The notes beneath the pieces are model-generated. The model saw only the letters and a list, made by a program, of their open reading frames with translations, did not search any database and was not told the origin of the DNA. The translations under genes were made by a program, and so were the position numbers. From contig NZ_JALJDX010000202.1 in the NCBI RefSeq assembly GCF_022952855.1, forward strand, positions 1-64,000: a stretch of DNA of 64,000 nt. The letters run 5' to 3'. The stretch is from Pseudomonas sp. RGM2987. Lineage in GTDB: Bacteria > Pseudomonadota > Gammaproteobacteria > Pseudomonadales > Pseudomonadaceae. Below, piece after piece: positions 10,367 to 21,022 of this stretch. Position 1 is the first letter of the stretch; each line of letters opens with the position of its first letter.

Positions 10367-11875
10367 ATGCGTATCCACGTCAGTTTCATCGACCGCGTCG
10401 GCATCACCCAGGAAGTCCTGGCGTTGCTCGGTGGGCGCAATCTCAATCTGGATGCGGTGGAGATGGTGCCGCCCAACGTCTACATCGACGCCCCGACGCT
10501 CAGCCCGCAAGTGCTGGACGAGCTGCGCGAGGCGCTGTTCAGCGTGCGTGGCGTGCAAGCAGTGACCGTGGTGGACATCCTGCCGGGCCAGCGCCGGCAC
10601 CTGCAGCTCGATGCGCTGCTGGCGGCCATGACCGACCCGGTGCTGGCCCTGGACAGCGCTGGCAACGTGTTGCTGGCCAACCCGGCACTGATTGCCTTGT
10701 ACGGGCGCGAGCCGGCCGGGGAAAGCGTTGCCAGCCTGTTCGGCGACGAAGCGCTGCTCAGTGCCCTGCTGGAGAACGGCTTCCGCCTGCCGCTGCGGGA
10801 AATCACCCTCAACGGCCTGACCTTGCTGCTGGACGCCACGCCCATCACCGATGCCGGCGCCCTGCTCACGCTCTACCCGCCGAACCGCATGGGTGAACGC
10901 CTGTCGGCCCTGCACCACGACCATGCCGAAGGTTTTGACGCGCTGCTCGGCGAGTCGCCGGCGATCCGCACCCTCAAGGCCCGGGCCCAGCGAGTTGCAG
11001 CCCTGGACGCACCGCTGTTGATCCAGGGCGAAACCGGCACCGGCAAGGAGCTGGTGGCCCGGGCCTGTCACGCCATCAGCGCCCGTCACAGTGCACCGTT
11101 CCTGGCGTTGAACTGCGCCGCGCTGCCGGAGAACCTGGCCGAGAGCGAATTGTTCGGCTATGCGCCCGGCGCCTTCACCGGGGCGCAACGGGGCGGCAAG
11201 CCCGGGCTGATGGAGCTGGCGAACCAGGGCACGGTTTTCCTCGATGAGATCGGCGAGATGTCGCCGTACCTGCAAGCCAAACTGCTGCGCTTCCTCAACG
11301 ACGGCAGCTTCCGCCGGGTCGGCGGCGACCGGGAAATCAAGGTCAACGTGCGGATCCTCAGCGCCACCCACCGCAACCTGGAAAAAATGGTCGGCGAAGG
11401 CTCGTTTCGCGAAGACCTGTTCTATCGCCTGAACGTGCTCAACGTCGAAGTCCCGCCCCTGCGTGAACGCGGCCAGGACATCCTGTTGCTGGCCCGCTAC
11501 TTCATGCAACAGGCCTGCGCGCAGATCCAACGTCCGGTCTGCCGCCTGGCGCCTGGCACCTATCCGGCGCTGCTGGGCAACCGCTGGCCGGGCAACGTGC
11601 GGCAGTTGCAGAACGTGATCTTCCGCGCCGCCGCCATCTGCGAGAGCAGCCTGGTGGACATCGGCGACCTGGACATCGCCGGCACTTCGGTGGCGCGTCA
11701 GGGCGACGTGGAAGTCGAAAGCCTGGAGCAGGCAGTGGAAACCTTCGAGAAAAATCTCCTGGAAAGCCTCTACGTCAACTACCCCTCCACCCGCCAGCTC
11801 GCTAGCCGCCTGCAAACCTCCCACACCGCGATTGCCCATCGGTTGCGCAAGTACGGGATTTCCAACAAGCCGTAA
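10367..11875 (+). CDS. gcsR: TyrR-like enhancer-binding regulator GcsR
   Basis: This sigma-54 activator has 502 residues from ATG 10367; upstream in-frame starts lengthen it into non-conserved sequence. An N-terminal ACT domain (MRIHVSFIDRVGITQEV), a PAS-like region (about 80-190), an AAA+ domain with Walker A GETGTGKE (221-228) and intact GAFTGA (268-273), and a C-terminal helix-turn-helix give the TyrR/PhhR architecture. Its position directly upstream of gcvH-gcvP-sdaA-gcvT matches PA2449 (GcsR), the glycine-responsive activator of the P. aeruginosa glycine cleavage genes. PhhR is the alternative, but phhA is not here. Confidence 0.85.
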   Translation: MRIHVSFIDRVGITQEVLALLGGRNLNLDAVEMVPPNVYIDAPTLSPQVLDELREALFSVRGVQAVTVVDILPGQRRHLQLDALLAAMTDPVLALDSAGNVLLANPALIALYGREPAGESVASLFGDEALLSALLENGFRLPLREITLNGLTLLLDATPITDAGALLTLYPPNRMGERLSALHHDHAEGFDALLGESPAIRTLKARAQRVAALDAPLLIQGETGTGKELVARACHAISARHSAPFLALNCAALPENLAESELFGYAPGAFTGAQRGGKPGLMELANQGTVFLDEIGEMSPYLQAKLLRFLNDGSFRRVGGDREIKVNVRILSATHRNLEKMVGEGSFREDLFYRLNVLNVEVPPLRERGQDILLLARYFMQQACAQIQRPVCRLAPGTYPALLGNRWPGNVRQLQNVIFRAAAICESSLVDIGDLDIAGTSVARQGDVEVESLEQAVETFEKNLLESLYVNYPSTRQLASRLQTSHTAIAHRLRKYGISNKP

Positions 11876-11894
11876 GCCCACCGCTGGCCCCACT

Positions 11895-11981
11895 GTTGGA
11901 GCGGGCTTGCTCGCGAAAGCGGCGTGTCAGTCGACATGTAGTTACCTGACACACCGTATTCGCGAGCAAGCCCGCTCCCAC
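11895..11981. repeat. REP inverted pair (REPIN), GAGCGGGCTTGCTCGC family
   Basis: An inverted REP pair directly follows gcsR. The left copy has one substitution (GTTGGAGCGGG). The spacer closely resembles those at 10179 and 15584. gcsR is thus bracketed by two pairs of the same family. Confidence 0.95.
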
Positions 11982-12010
11982 AGAGTCCGGTATCAAAACC
12001 GACCCCCACC

Positions 12011-12128
12011 CGTACTGAAAGCGCTACAGCGGAACGATATCGCTACACCTGGCGCCAATCTGCGCCGGATAAGGCTTTGATCCCACAAAGATTTTATCCA
12101 AGCCTAGAGCTGTAGCGATTTCGCTACA
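12011..12128. promoter_or_regulatory. Candidate GcsR binding sites
   Basis: CGGAACG-ATAT-CGCTACA at 12030-12047 is, read on the other strand, TGTAGCG-N4-CGTTCCG, one base off the motif I recall for GcsR (TGTAACG-N4-CGTTCCG). A perfect 18-base palindrome TGTAGCGATTTCGCTACA lies at 12111-12128. A weaker half-conserved copy (12011-12028) adjoins the first. They sit about 65-180 bases upstream of the sigma-54 promoter. Confidence 0.75.
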
Positions 12129-12192
12129 GACAAGTCTACTCGCACCGCGCAGAAATCCGCCAAATCATTGATTCACAAGCACTTATCAACAT

Positions 12193-12208
12193 TGGCCGCA
12201 TTCTTGCT
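12193..12208 (+). promoter_or_regulatory. Sigma-54 (-24/-12) promoter for gcvH-gcvP-sdaA-gcvT
   Basis: TTGGCCGCATTCTTGC carries GG (12194-12195) and GC (12206-12207) with the exact 10-base separation, and a TTGCT -12 element. It lies about 80 bases before gcvH, downstream of the GcsR-like sites, and gcsR itself encodes a sigma-54 activator with an intact GAFTGA. Confidence 0.75.
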
Positions 12209-12287
12209 ATCGCCATACCCATTCGGCCGGGCCATGCCCCGCGCCTTTCTTCGCGTCCACCAGACGAATCTGGCCCCAGGAGTTTCC

Positions 12288-12671
12288 ATGAGCGAGTTGC
12301 GTTTCACTGAAGATCACGAATGGCTGCGCACCGAAGCCGACGGCAGCGTCACAGTCGGTATTACTGCGTTTGCGCAAAACGCCTTGGGCGATGTGGTCTA
12401 TGTTCAGTTACCGGAACTGCAAAGCTACGACAAGGGTGCCGAAGCCGCGACCGTGGAATCGGTAAAAGCCGCCAGCGGTGTCTACATGCCCCTCAACGGT
12501 GAGGTGCTGGAGGTCAACCCGGCCCTGGAAAGCAATCCGGAACTGGTCAACGAAGATCCGCTGGGCGAAGGCTGGTTTTTCCGTTTCCAGCCCGCCAACG
12601 CCGCTGAAGTTGGCCAACTGCTGAATCAGGACGCTTACGACCGCCTGATCAAAGCCAACGCCGAAGCCTGA
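12288..12671 (+). CDS. gcvH: Glycine cleavage system H protein
   Basis: This is the lipoylated carrier that shuttles the aminomethyl group from GcvP to GcvT and Lpd. The chosen ATG (12288, preceded by CAGGAG) gives the family N-terminus [14 protein letters not shown] and 127 residues; an upstream in-frame ATG at 12168 lies before the predicted promoter and is rejected. The lipoyl lysine is Lys60 in [10 protein letters not shown]. It is the first gene of the glycine/serine operon, 11 bases before gcvP, with GcsR-like sites and a sigma-54 promoter upstream. Confidence 0.97.
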   Translation: MSELRFTEDHEWLRTEADGSVTVGITAFAQNALGDVVYVQLPELQSYDKGAEAATVESVKAASGVYMPLNGEVLEVNPALESNPELVNEDPLGEGWFFRFQPANAAEVGQLLNQDAYDRLIKANAEA

Positions 12672-12682
12672 GGAGCCACGAC

Positions 12683-15532
12683 ATGAGTATCAATCTGGGC
12701 ACCGCCAACGAATTCATCGCCCGTCACATCGGCCCACGGGCCAGCGACGAGCACGCCATGCTCGAGCGCCTGGGCTACGACTCTCTGCAAGCGTTGAGCG
12801 CCAGCGTCATCCCTGAGAGCATCAAGGGCACCAGCGTGCTGGACATGGGCGACGGCCAGAGCGAAGCCGACGCACTGGCCTCGATCAAGGCCATCGCCGC
12901 CAAGAACCAACTGTTCAAGACCTACATCGGCCAGGGCTACTACAACTGCCACACGCCAGCGCCGATCCTGCGCAACCTGCTGGAAAACCCGGCCTGGTAC
13001 ACCGCCTACACCCCGTACCAGCCGGAAATTTCCCAGGGCCGTCTCGAAGCGCTGTTGAACTTCCAGACCCTGATCAGCGACCTCACCGGCCTGCCGATCG
13101 CCAACGCGTCCTTGCTGGACGAAGCCACCGCCGCCGCCGAAGCGATGACCTTCTGCAAGCGCCTGAGCAAGAACAAGGGCAGCAACGCCTTCTTCGCGTC
13201 CGGCCACTGCCACCCGCAGACCCTCGACGTGCTGCGCACCCGTGCCGAGCCCTTGGGCATCGAGGTGGTGGTCGGCGACGAACGCGAACTGAGCGACGTC
13301 AGCCGCTTCTTCGGCGCATTACTGCAATACCCGGCCAGCAACGGTGACGTGTTCGACTACCGCGAACTGACCGAACGTTTCCACGCCGCCAATGCCCTGG
13401 TCGCCGTTGCGGCTGACCTGCTGGCCCTGACCCTGCTGACCCCGCCAGGCGAATTCAGCGCCGACGTGGCCATCGGCAGCGCCCAGCGCTTCGGCGTGCC
13501 ACTGGGCTTCGGCGGCCCGCACGCGGCCTATTTCTCTACCAAGGATGCCTTCAAGCGCGACATGCCTGGCCGTCTGGTCGGCGTTTCCGTGGACCGTTTC
13601 GGCAAGCCGGCCCTGCGCCTGGCGATGCAGACCCGCGAGCAACACATCCGCCGCGAGAAAGCCACGAGCAACATCTGCACCGCCCAGGTATTGCTGGCCA
13701 ACATCGCCAGCATGTACGCCGTGTACCACGGCCCCAAGGGCCTGGTGCAGATCGCCAACCGCATCCATCACCTGACCGCGATCCTCGCCAAGGGCCTGGA
13801 CGCGCTGGGCGTCAGCGTCGAGCAGGACAGCTTCTTCGACACCCTGACCCTGCACACCGGCGCGCAAACCGCCGCCCTGCACGACAAGGCCCGTGCCCAG
13901 CGCATCAACCTGCGCGCGGTGGACGCGCAACGCCTGGGCCTGTCCCTGGACGAAACCACCTGTCAGGCCGACATCGAAACCCTCTGGAGCGTGTTGGCCG
14001 ACGGCAAGGCCCTGCCGGACTTCGCTGCCCTGGCCGCCAGCGTGCAAAGCCGCATCCCGGCGGAACTGGTGCGCCAATCGGCCGTCCTCAGCCACCCGGT
14101 GTTCAACCGCTACCATTCCGAAACCGAGCTGATGCGCTACCTGCGCAAGCTCGCCGACAAGGACCTGGCCCTGGATCGCACCATGATCCCGCTGGGTTCC
14201 TGCACCATGAAACTCAACGCCGCCAGCGAAATGATCCCGGTGACCTGGGCCGAGTTCGGCGCGCTGCACCCGTTCGCGCCCGCCGAGCAGAGCGCCGGCT
14301 ACCAGCAGTTGACCGACGAGCTGGAAGCCATGCTCTGCGCCGCCACCGGTTACGACGCGGTGTCGCTGCAACCCAACGCCGGTTCCCAGGGTGAATACGC
14401 CGGCCTGTTGGCGATCCGTGCCTATCACCAGAGCCGTGGCGAAGACCGTCGCGACATCTGCCTGATCCCGTCCTCGGCCCACGGCACCAACCCCGCCACC
14501 GCCAACATGGCCGGCATGCGTGTCGTCGTGACCGCCTGCGATGCCCGTGGCAACGTCGACATCGAAGACCTGCGGGCCAAGGCCATCGAGCACCGCGAAC
14601 ACCTCGCTGCGCTGATGATCACCTACCCGTCCACCCACGGCGTGTTCGAAGAAGGGATCCGCGAAATCTGCGGCATCATTCACGACAACGGCGGCCAGGT
14701 GTATATCGACGGCGCCAACATGAACGCCATGGTCGGCCTCTGCGCGCCGGGCAAGTTCGGTGGCGACGTGTCGCACCTCAACCTGCACAAGACCTTTTGC
14801 ATCCCCCACGGCGGTGGCGGCCCGGGCGTCGGCCCGATCGGCGTCAAGTCGCACCTGGCGCCATTCCTGCCGGGCCACGCCAACATGGCACGCAAGGAGG
14901 GCGCGGTGTGCGCGGCGCCGTTCGGCAGCGCGAGCATCCTGCCAATCACCTGGATGTACATCCGCATGATGGGCGGCGCCGGCCTCAAGCGCGCCTCGCA
15001 GTTGGCGATCCTTAACGCCAACTACATCGCCCGTCGCCTGGAAGAGCGCTACCCGGTGCTCTACACCGGCAGCAACGGCCTGGTGGCCCACGAATGCATC
15101 CTCGATTTGCGCCCGCTCAAGGACAGCAGCGGCATCAGTGTCGACGACGTGGCCAAGCGCCTGATCGACTTCGGTTTCCACGCCCCGACCATGTCGTTCC
15201 CGGTGGCCGGCACGCTGATGATCGAGCCGACCGAAAGCGAATCCAAGGAAGAACTGGACCGCTTCTGCGACGCCATGATTTGCATCCGTGAAGAAATCCG
15301 CGCGGTGGAAAACGGCAGCCTGGACAAAGACGACAACCCGCTGAAAAACGCCCCGCACACTGCGGCGGAAATTGTCGGCGAGTGGACCCACCCCTACAGC
15401 CGCGAACAGGCGGTGTACCCGGTGGCGTCGTTGATCGAAGGCAAGTACTGGCCGCCGGTGGGCCGGGTCGACAACGTGTTCGGCGACCGCAACCTGGTCT
15501 GCGCCTGCCCGTCGATCGAAAGCTACGCTTGA
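12683..15532 (+). CDS. gcvP: Glycine dehydrogenase (decarboxylating), P protein
   Basis: This PLP enzyme decarboxylates glycine and loads the residual aminomethyl group on GcvH. The 949 residues match the single-chain bacterial P protein (N- and C-halves fused). The PLP lysine is Lys703 in [13 protein letters not shown], followed by the glycine-rich [11 protein letters not shown] loop. A GAGG ribosome site precedes the ATG. A REP pair separates it from sdaA, which may reduce downstream mRNA or stabilise the 3' end of the gcvHP message. Confidence 0.98.
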   Translation: MSINLGTANEFIARHIGPRASDEHAMLERLGYDSLQALSASVIPESIKGTSVLDMGDGQSEADALASIKAIAAKNQLFKTYIGQGYYNCHTPAPILRNLLENPAWYTAYTPYQPEISQGRLEALLNFQTLISDLTGLPIANASLLDEATAAAEAMTFCKRLSKNKGSNAFFASGHCHPQTLDVLRTRAEPLGIEVVVGDERELSDVSRFFGALLQYPASNGDVFDYRELTERFHAANALVAVAADLLALTLLTPPGEFSADVAIGSAQRFGVPLGFGGPHAAYFSTKDAFKRDMPGRLVGVSVDRFGKPALRLAMQTREQHIRREKATSNICTAQVLLANIASMYAVYHGPKGLVQIANRIHHLTAILAKGLDALGVSVEQDSFFDTLTLHTGAQTAALHDKARAQRINLRAVDAQRLGLSLDETTCQADIETLWSVLADGKALPDFAALAASVQSRIPAELVRQSAVLSHPVFNRYHSETELMRYLRKLADKDLALDRTMIPLGSCTMKLNAASEMIPVTWAEFGALHPFAPAEQSAGYQQLTDELEAMLCAATGYDAVSLQPNAGSQGEYAGLLAIRAYHQSRGEDRRDICLIPSSAHGTNPATANMAGMRVVVTACDARGNVDIEDLRAKAIEHREHLAALMITYPSTHGVFEEGIREICGIIHDNGGQVYIDGANMNAMVGLCAPGKFGGDVSHLNLHKTFCIPHGGGGPGVGPIGVKSHLAPFLPGHANMARKEGAVCAAPFGSASILPITWMYIRMMGGAGLKRASQLAILNANYIARRLEERYPVLYTGSNGLVAHECILDLRPLKDSSGISVDDVAKRLIDFGFHAPTMSFPVAGTLMIEPTESESKEELDRFCDAMICIREEIRAVENGSLDKDDNPLKNAPHTAAEIVGEWTHPYSREQAVYPVASLIEGKYWPPVGRVDNVFGDRNLVCACPSIESYA

Positions 15533-15583
15533 TTGTTGAGGGGTGGGTCAACCGCCCCTTCCAACAACGCCGCCTATCCCCCT

Positions 15584-15670
15584 GTGGGAGCGGGCTTGCT
15601 CGCGAACGCGGCAGGTCAGTCAACATCTGATTAGCTGACACACCGTATTCGCGAGCAAGCCCGCTCCCAC
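15584..15670. repeat. REP inverted pair (REPIN) inside the gcv operon
   Basis: This is a GAGCGGGCTTGCTCGC-family pair with a spacer almost identical to those at 10179 and 11895. It occupies most of the 187-base gap between gcvP and sdaA, which lie on the same strand. Confidence 0.95.
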
Positions 15671-15719
15671 AGGGGGCCCTGCATAACTCTCGATCATAAA
15701 AAGAAACCGGAGAAACACC

Positions 15720-17096
<1,377 letters not shown>

Positions 17097-17127
17097 TGCG
17101 CCTCTCTTCATTTTTCCAGGAGCTGAT

Positions 17128-18252
17128 ATGTCCACCGAACCACTGTTGAAAACCCCGCTCCACGCGCTGCACCTCGAACTCGGCGCCCGCATGGTGCCGT
17201 TCGCCGGCTACGACATGCCGGTGCAGTACCCGTTGGGCGTGATGAAAGAACACCAGCACACCCGCGACCAGGCCGGGTTGTTCGATGTGTCCCACATGGG
17301 CCAGATCCGCCTGAGCGGCGCAGCCGCCGCCAAGGCCCTGGAAAGCCTGGTGCCGGTGGACATCATCGACCTGCCGGTGGGTATGCAGCGCTACGCCATG
17401 TTTACCAATGAGAACGGCGGCATCCTCGACGACCTAATGGTCGCCAACCTGGGCAATGACGAACTGTTCCTGGTGGTCAACGCGGCCTGCAAGGACCAAG
17501 ACCTGGCCCACCTGCGCAGCCATATCGGCAACCAGTGCAGCATCGAGCCGCTGTTCGAAGCCCGCGCCTTGCTCGCCCTGCAAGGCCCGGCTGCCGTCAC
17601 TGTACTTGCGCGCCTGGCGCCAGACGTGACACAGATGACCTTCATGCAATTCCAGCGCGTCACGCTGCTGGGCGTGGACTGCTTTGTCAGCCGTTCCGGC
17701 TACACCGGTGAAGACGGTTTCGAAATCTCCGTGCCCGCCGCCGACGCGGAAAAACTCGCCCGCGCCCTGCTGGCCGAGCCGGAAGTCGCCGCCATCGGCC
17801 TGGGCGCTCGTGACTCACTGCGCCTGGAAGCCGGCCTGTGCCTTTACGGCCACGACATGAACACCGAGACCACCCCCATCGAAGCCAGCCTGCTGTGGGC
17901 CATCTCCAAGGTACGACGGGCCGACGGTGCCCGCGCCGGTGGTTTCCCCGGTGCCGAGAGCGTGTTCGCCCAGCAACAGAACGGCGTCAGCCGCAAACGC
18001 GTCGGCCTGCTGCCCCAGGAACGCACACCGGTGCGCGAGGGTGCCGAGATCGTCAACGAAGCGGGAGAGATTATCGGGACAGTGTGCAGCGGTGGCTTCG
18101 GCCCGACCCTGGGCGCCCCGTTGGCCATGGGTTATCTGGACAGCGCCTATGTCGCACTGGATACGCCAGTCTGGGCGATTGTGCGTGGGAAAAAGGTGCC
18201 TCTACTTGTAAGCAAAATGCCATTCGTTCCGCAACGCTACTACCGTGGTTGA
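17128..18252 (+). CDS. gcvT: Glycine cleavage system T protein (aminomethyltransferase)
   Basis: It transfers the methylene group from the aminomethyl-lipoyl H protein to tetrahydrofolate and releases ammonia. The 374 residues are the normal length. The folate-binding N-terminal region ([23 protein letters not shown]) and the C-terminal barrel are present. It lies 31 bases after sdaA with an AGGAG site and closes the operon. A glyA copy, present in the equivalent P. aeruginosa cluster as I recall it, is absent here. Confidence 0.97.
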   Translation: MSTEPLLKTPLHALHLELGARMVPFAGYDMPVQYPLGVMKEHQHTRDQAGLFDVSHMGQIRLSGAAAAKALESLVPVDIIDLPVGMQRYAMFTNENGGILDDLMVANLGNDELFLVVNAACKDQDLAHLRSHIGNQCSIEPLFEARALLALQGPAAVTVLARLAPDVTQMTFMQFQRVTLLGVDCFVSRSGYTGEDGFEISVPAADAEKLARALLAEPEVAAIGLGARDSLRLEAGLCLYGHDMNTETTPIEASLLWAISKVRRADGARAGGFPGAESVFAQQQNGVSRKRVGLLPQERTPVREGAEIVNEAGEIIGTVCSGGFGPTLGAPLAMGYLDSAYVALDTPVWAIVRGKKVPLLVSKMPFVPQRYYRG

Positions 18253-18647
18253 TTGACTGTTTCTATAAGTAACGCAGCTGCGTTATACGTGCACTAATGT
18301 GTAACGCAACCGCCATAAAAAGGTGCATCTTTAAGCTATTGAACCGGGCTTATAACGTTCGCTACTTATTGAACTCCCCTATCGTATAAGCCCAGGCCAG
18401 CGAAGCGTCCAAATGCCAGCAAAGATGAGTAAATACGGGCTCCTCAGGGGGGTTGTTTTTTTGTTCATAGTTGGCGTAGAGTTTGGTCACTGTGTTTGCA
18501 TGGGTCGCTTGGAATCGTGACCTGGGCAGTAGCTTATGAAGTTTGCTACATCCCGCTCGACGTCTCTTACTTTCCTGCAACCCAGCCCCAGTACTCTTTC
18601 AGGTGAAAGAGGCTGTCATCAATTTTAGCGTCAAAGGAAATAAGAAA
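18253..18647. other. Intergenic region with palindromes, upstream of the cold-shock gene
   Basis: About 395 AT-richer bases without a convincing gene. A perfect 16-base palindrome TAACGCAGCTGCGTTA lies at 18270-18285, and a further TAACGCA at 18302-18308. Arms GGGCTTATA (18346-18354) and TATAAGCCC (18385-18393) can form a large stem, with direct repeats ATTGAAC near 18338 and 18369. The distal part probably contains the promoter and a long leader of the cold-shock gene. A 72-codon minus-strand frame (18362-18580) has no recognisable features. Confidence 0.5.
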
Positions 18648-18860
18648 ATGTCCCAACGTCAGAGCGGTACCGTCAAGTGGTTCAACGACGAGAAAGGTTT
18701 TGGTTTTATCACGCCTGAAAGCGGTCCGGATCTGTTCGTGCATTTCCGCGCCATCCAGGGCAACGGCTTCAAGAGCCTGAAAGAAGGCCAGAAAGTCACT
18801 TTCGTTGCCGTACAAGGCCAGAAAGGCATGCAGGCTGACGAAGTACAAGCAGAAGCCTGA
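18648..18860 (+). CDS. Cold-shock protein, CspA family
   Basis: A 70-residue single cold-shock domain that binds single-stranded RNA/DNA. RNP1 (KGFGFI) and RNP2 (DLFVHF) are intact. The family start [13 protein letters not shown] and the AAAGGA ribosome site fix the ATG at 18648; longer frames start too far upstream. It is monocistronic, ending at a strong terminator (18873-18907). The long upstream gap is in keeping with the structured leaders of cold-shock mRNAs, but no specific element could be assigned. Confidence 0.95.
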   Translation: MSQRQSGTVKWFNDEKGFGFITPESGPDLFVHFRAIQGNGFKSLKEGQKVTFVAVQGQKGMQADEVQAEA

Positions 18861-18872
18861 TCTTCTGTAACG

Positions 18873-18907
18873 AAAAAGCCCCTGATACTGATATCAGGGG
18901 CTTTTTT
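18873..18907 (+). terminator. Rho-independent terminator after the cold-shock gene
   Basis: AAAAAGCCCCTGATA and TATCAGGGGCTTTTTT form a long GC stem followed by six T. The A-tract on the other side makes it potentially bidirectional. Confidence 0.95.
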
Positions 18908-18954
18908 GTGCGCGCAAATCCGTAAAATGGCTTCTTTTTTCATCCGAGGCCGTC

Positions 18955-19443
18955 ATGCCGAAACACCTGCTCACCCCCCAGGGCGACTTTCCCCCCGCCG
19001 GCCTGGGTCGTCGCCTGGCAGCGATGTTCTATGACTTCTTGCTGTGCACGGCGCTGCTGATCGTCACCAGCGGCGCGTACAAGATGATTCAGATGGCAAT
19101 CATCGGCGAAGAAAAAATGCGTGCCCTGACCGAATCCGGCGCCTTGGACGGCGACCCTCTGCTGTCCACGGTGCTGCTGTTCGTATTGTTCGGCTTTTTC
19201 GCCAAGTTCTGGACCCACAACGGCCAGACCCTGGGCATGCAGGTCTGGTGCATCCGCGTACAGAACGCCGATGGCACGGCCATCAGCCTGTGGCAGGCGC
19301 TGTTGCGGTTTGTGGTGTCGATTGCATCGTTGCTGCTGGTGGGGCTGGGCTTTATCTGGGCGCTGTTCGACAAGCGTAAGCGCAGCTGGCATGACATCTA
19401 CTCGGACACCCAGTTGGTGCGGGTTCCGAAGAAGACCAAGTGA
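18955..19443 (+). CDS. RDD family membrane protein
   Basis: The 162-residue protein has about three hydrophobic segments and the RDD-type start (GLGRRLAAMFYDFLLC), where the conserved Arg and Asp sit in the first membrane segment, and a basic C-terminus (KRKRSWHDIYSDTQLV) typical of the family. The function is unknown; some RDD proteins act in ion or small-solute exchange. It lies between a terminator and a REP pair and is thus probably a single-gene unit. Confidence 0.9.
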   Translation: MPKHLLTPQGDFPPAGLGRRLAAMFYDFLLCTALLIVTSGAYKMIQMAIIGEEKMRALTESGALDGDPLLSTVLLFVLFGFFAKFWTHNGQTLGMQVWCIRVQNADGTAISLWQALLRFVVSIASLLLVGLGFIWALFDKRKRSWHDIYSDTQLVRVPKKTK

Positions 19444-19469
19444 AGCCTACCTGACCGATGCTGCCCCCT

Positions 19470-19599
19470 GTGGCGAGGGAGCTTGCTCCCGCTCGGCTGC
19501 GCAGCTGCCGAAAAATGGCCTATGCGGGCTCATCTGAAATCACCGGCATCAGGGAAAGGGGCTGCTGCGCAGCCCAGCGGGAGCAAGCTCCCTCGCCAC
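19470..19599. repeat. REP inverted pair (REPIN), GAGGGAGCTTGCTCCC family
   Basis: GTGGCGAGGGAGCTTGCTCC and its complement face each other across about 85 bases, between the convergent RDD and nadA genes. Confidence 0.93.
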
Positions 19600-19647
19600 A
19601 AAGGTTTTATAGGCCTTGAGACCTTTGCGGTCCCAAAACCTTACTGA

Positions 19648-20706
19648 TCAAGCATTCCCGGCCAGTTTCATCCGCGCAGCCTGGGTAAAGTCCAGCATGC
19701 GCTTGAGCGGGCGGATGGCCTGGGGAATCAGCGCCGGGTCGACGAAGATTTCATTGGCACCTTCCTGCAGGCTCTTGAGCGTGCGTTCCAGGGTGTTCAT
19801 CGCCATCCATGGGCAGTGTGCGCAACTGCGACAGGCCGCGCCGTTGCCGGCGGTTGGGGCTTCGATGAAGACCTTGTCCGGGCACAACTGCTGCATCTTG
19901 TAGAAAATGCCGCGGTCGGTGGCAACGATCAACGTCTTGTTCGGCAGGCTCTGGGCGGCGGCGATCAACTGACTGGTGGAACCCACGGCGTCCGCCAGCT
20001 CGATCACGGAAGTCGGCGACTCCGGGTGCACCAGGATCGCGGCGTCCGGGTACAGCGCCTTCATGTCCTCCAACTGCTTGGACTTGAACTCTTCGTGGAC
20101 GATACAGGCACCGTCCCAGAGCAACATGTCGGCGCCGGTCTTGCGCTGGATGTAGGTTCCCAGATGCTTGTCCGGACCCCAGATGATCGTCTCGCCGTTG
20201 TCCATCAGGCTTTCGACGATTTCCAGTGCACAACTGGACGTTACCACCCAGTCGGCCCGCGCCTTGACCGCCGCCGAAGTGTTGGCATACACCACCACGG
20301 TGCGCTCCGGATGCTGGTCGCAGAACGCCGAGAACTCATCCACCGGGCAACCCAGGTCCAGCGAGCAGGTGGCCTCCAGCGTCGGCATCAGCACGCGCTT
20401 CTCGGGGTTGAGGATCTTGGCGGTCTCGCCCATGAACTTAACCCCGGCCACCACCACGGTCTTGGCCGGATGGGCGTTGCCGAAGCGGGCCATTTCCAGG
20501 GAGTCGGACACACAGCCGCCGGTCTCTTCGGCCAGGGCCTGGATGATCGGATCACAGTAGAAGTGCGCAACCAGCACCGCGTCCTGAGCCTTGAGCTCGG
20601 CGGCGATGGCGGCGCGGTACCAGGCCTCTTGTTCGGCGCTCAGCGGCTTGGGCTGCTTGGCGTCGAGGTGGGCCTGGACCAGAAGGCGTTCGGAAATTTG
20701 CGTCAT
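19648..20706 (-). CDS. nadA: Quinolinate synthase
   Basis: It condenses iminoaspartate with dihydroxyacetone phosphate to quinolinate in NAD synthesis, using a [4Fe-4S] cluster. The ATG giving MTQISERLL (352 residues) is chosen; an upstream in-frame start adds a non-conserved leader. The cluster cysteines are recognisable: C114 in [10 protein letters not shown], the one in GACIVHEEF and one in the [11 protein letters not shown] block. It stands alone, with no nadB or nadC in the window. Confidence 0.97.
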   Translation of the reverse strand: MTQISERLLVQAHLDAKQPKPLSAEQEAWYRAAIAAELKAQDAVLVAHFYCDPIIQALAEETGGCVSDSLEMARFGNAHPAKTVVVAGVKFMGETAKILNPEKRVLMPTLEATCSLDLGCPVDEFSAFCDQHPERTVVVYANTSAAVKARADWVVTSSCALEIVESLMDNGETIIWGPDKHLGTYIQRKTGADMLLWDGACIVHEEFKSKQLEDMKALYPDAAILVHPESPTSVIELADAVGSTSQLIAAAQSLPNKTLIVATDRGIFYKMQQLCPDKVFIEAPTAGNGAACRSCAHCPWMAMNTLERTLKSLQEGANEIFVDPALIPQAIRPLKRMLDFTQAARMKLAGNA

Positions 20707-21022
20707 GTTCGCAAGACCTGCAAGCGCGTTTAGCGCGAAAGTCGAGTATACACCCCGGCTCCGGACCACTCGGGTACCGCCGGGAAAGTGGGTATCAATC
20801 AGGCACGGGACAGCGTGAAGCCGGCAAGGCTACAGAATATCCCGTCGATGCAAAAGATGATTCTGACCTGTGCCCGACCCTGGACCCGGACGCACGCCCC
20901 AGCAAGAGCAAGCTGACCGAAATGTAATCACCTGCCCGGCCGGCTTATGTCATCTTCTTTTCAAAGCGACACCGGGATATTGGCCCGTATTCGCTGCGAA
21001 TCGACTGACGGACTTACATCGT
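20707..21022. other. Divergent control region of nadA and copA
   Basis: A 316-base gap between divergent genes holding both promoters. Apart from the candidate copper box at 20914-20929, nothing specific was recognised. In-frame codons upstream of copA extend to 20870 but encode no signal-like sequence, so they are treated as non-coding. Confidence 0.5.
20914..20929 (+). promoter_or_regulatory. Possible CopR-type operator upstream of copA
   Basis: TGACCGAAATGTAATC has the TnAC...GTnA imperfect dyad resembling boxes bound by CopR/CusR-type copper response regulators, about 95 bases upstream of copA. The match is from memory and short. The cognate copRS genes are not in this window. Confidence 0.35.

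Noticed and set aside
11876..12287. A glycine riboswitch before gcvH
   Set aside because: No tandem aptamer-like sequence is seen, and the region is accounted for by a REP pair, GcsR-like sites and a sigma-54 promoter.
13319..15391. A 690-codon open frame on the minus strand opposite gcvP
   Set aside because: It lies wholly within a certain gene and arises from the high GC third positions of gcvP; the composition (His/Gln/Ala/Val-rich) is typical of antisense shadow.
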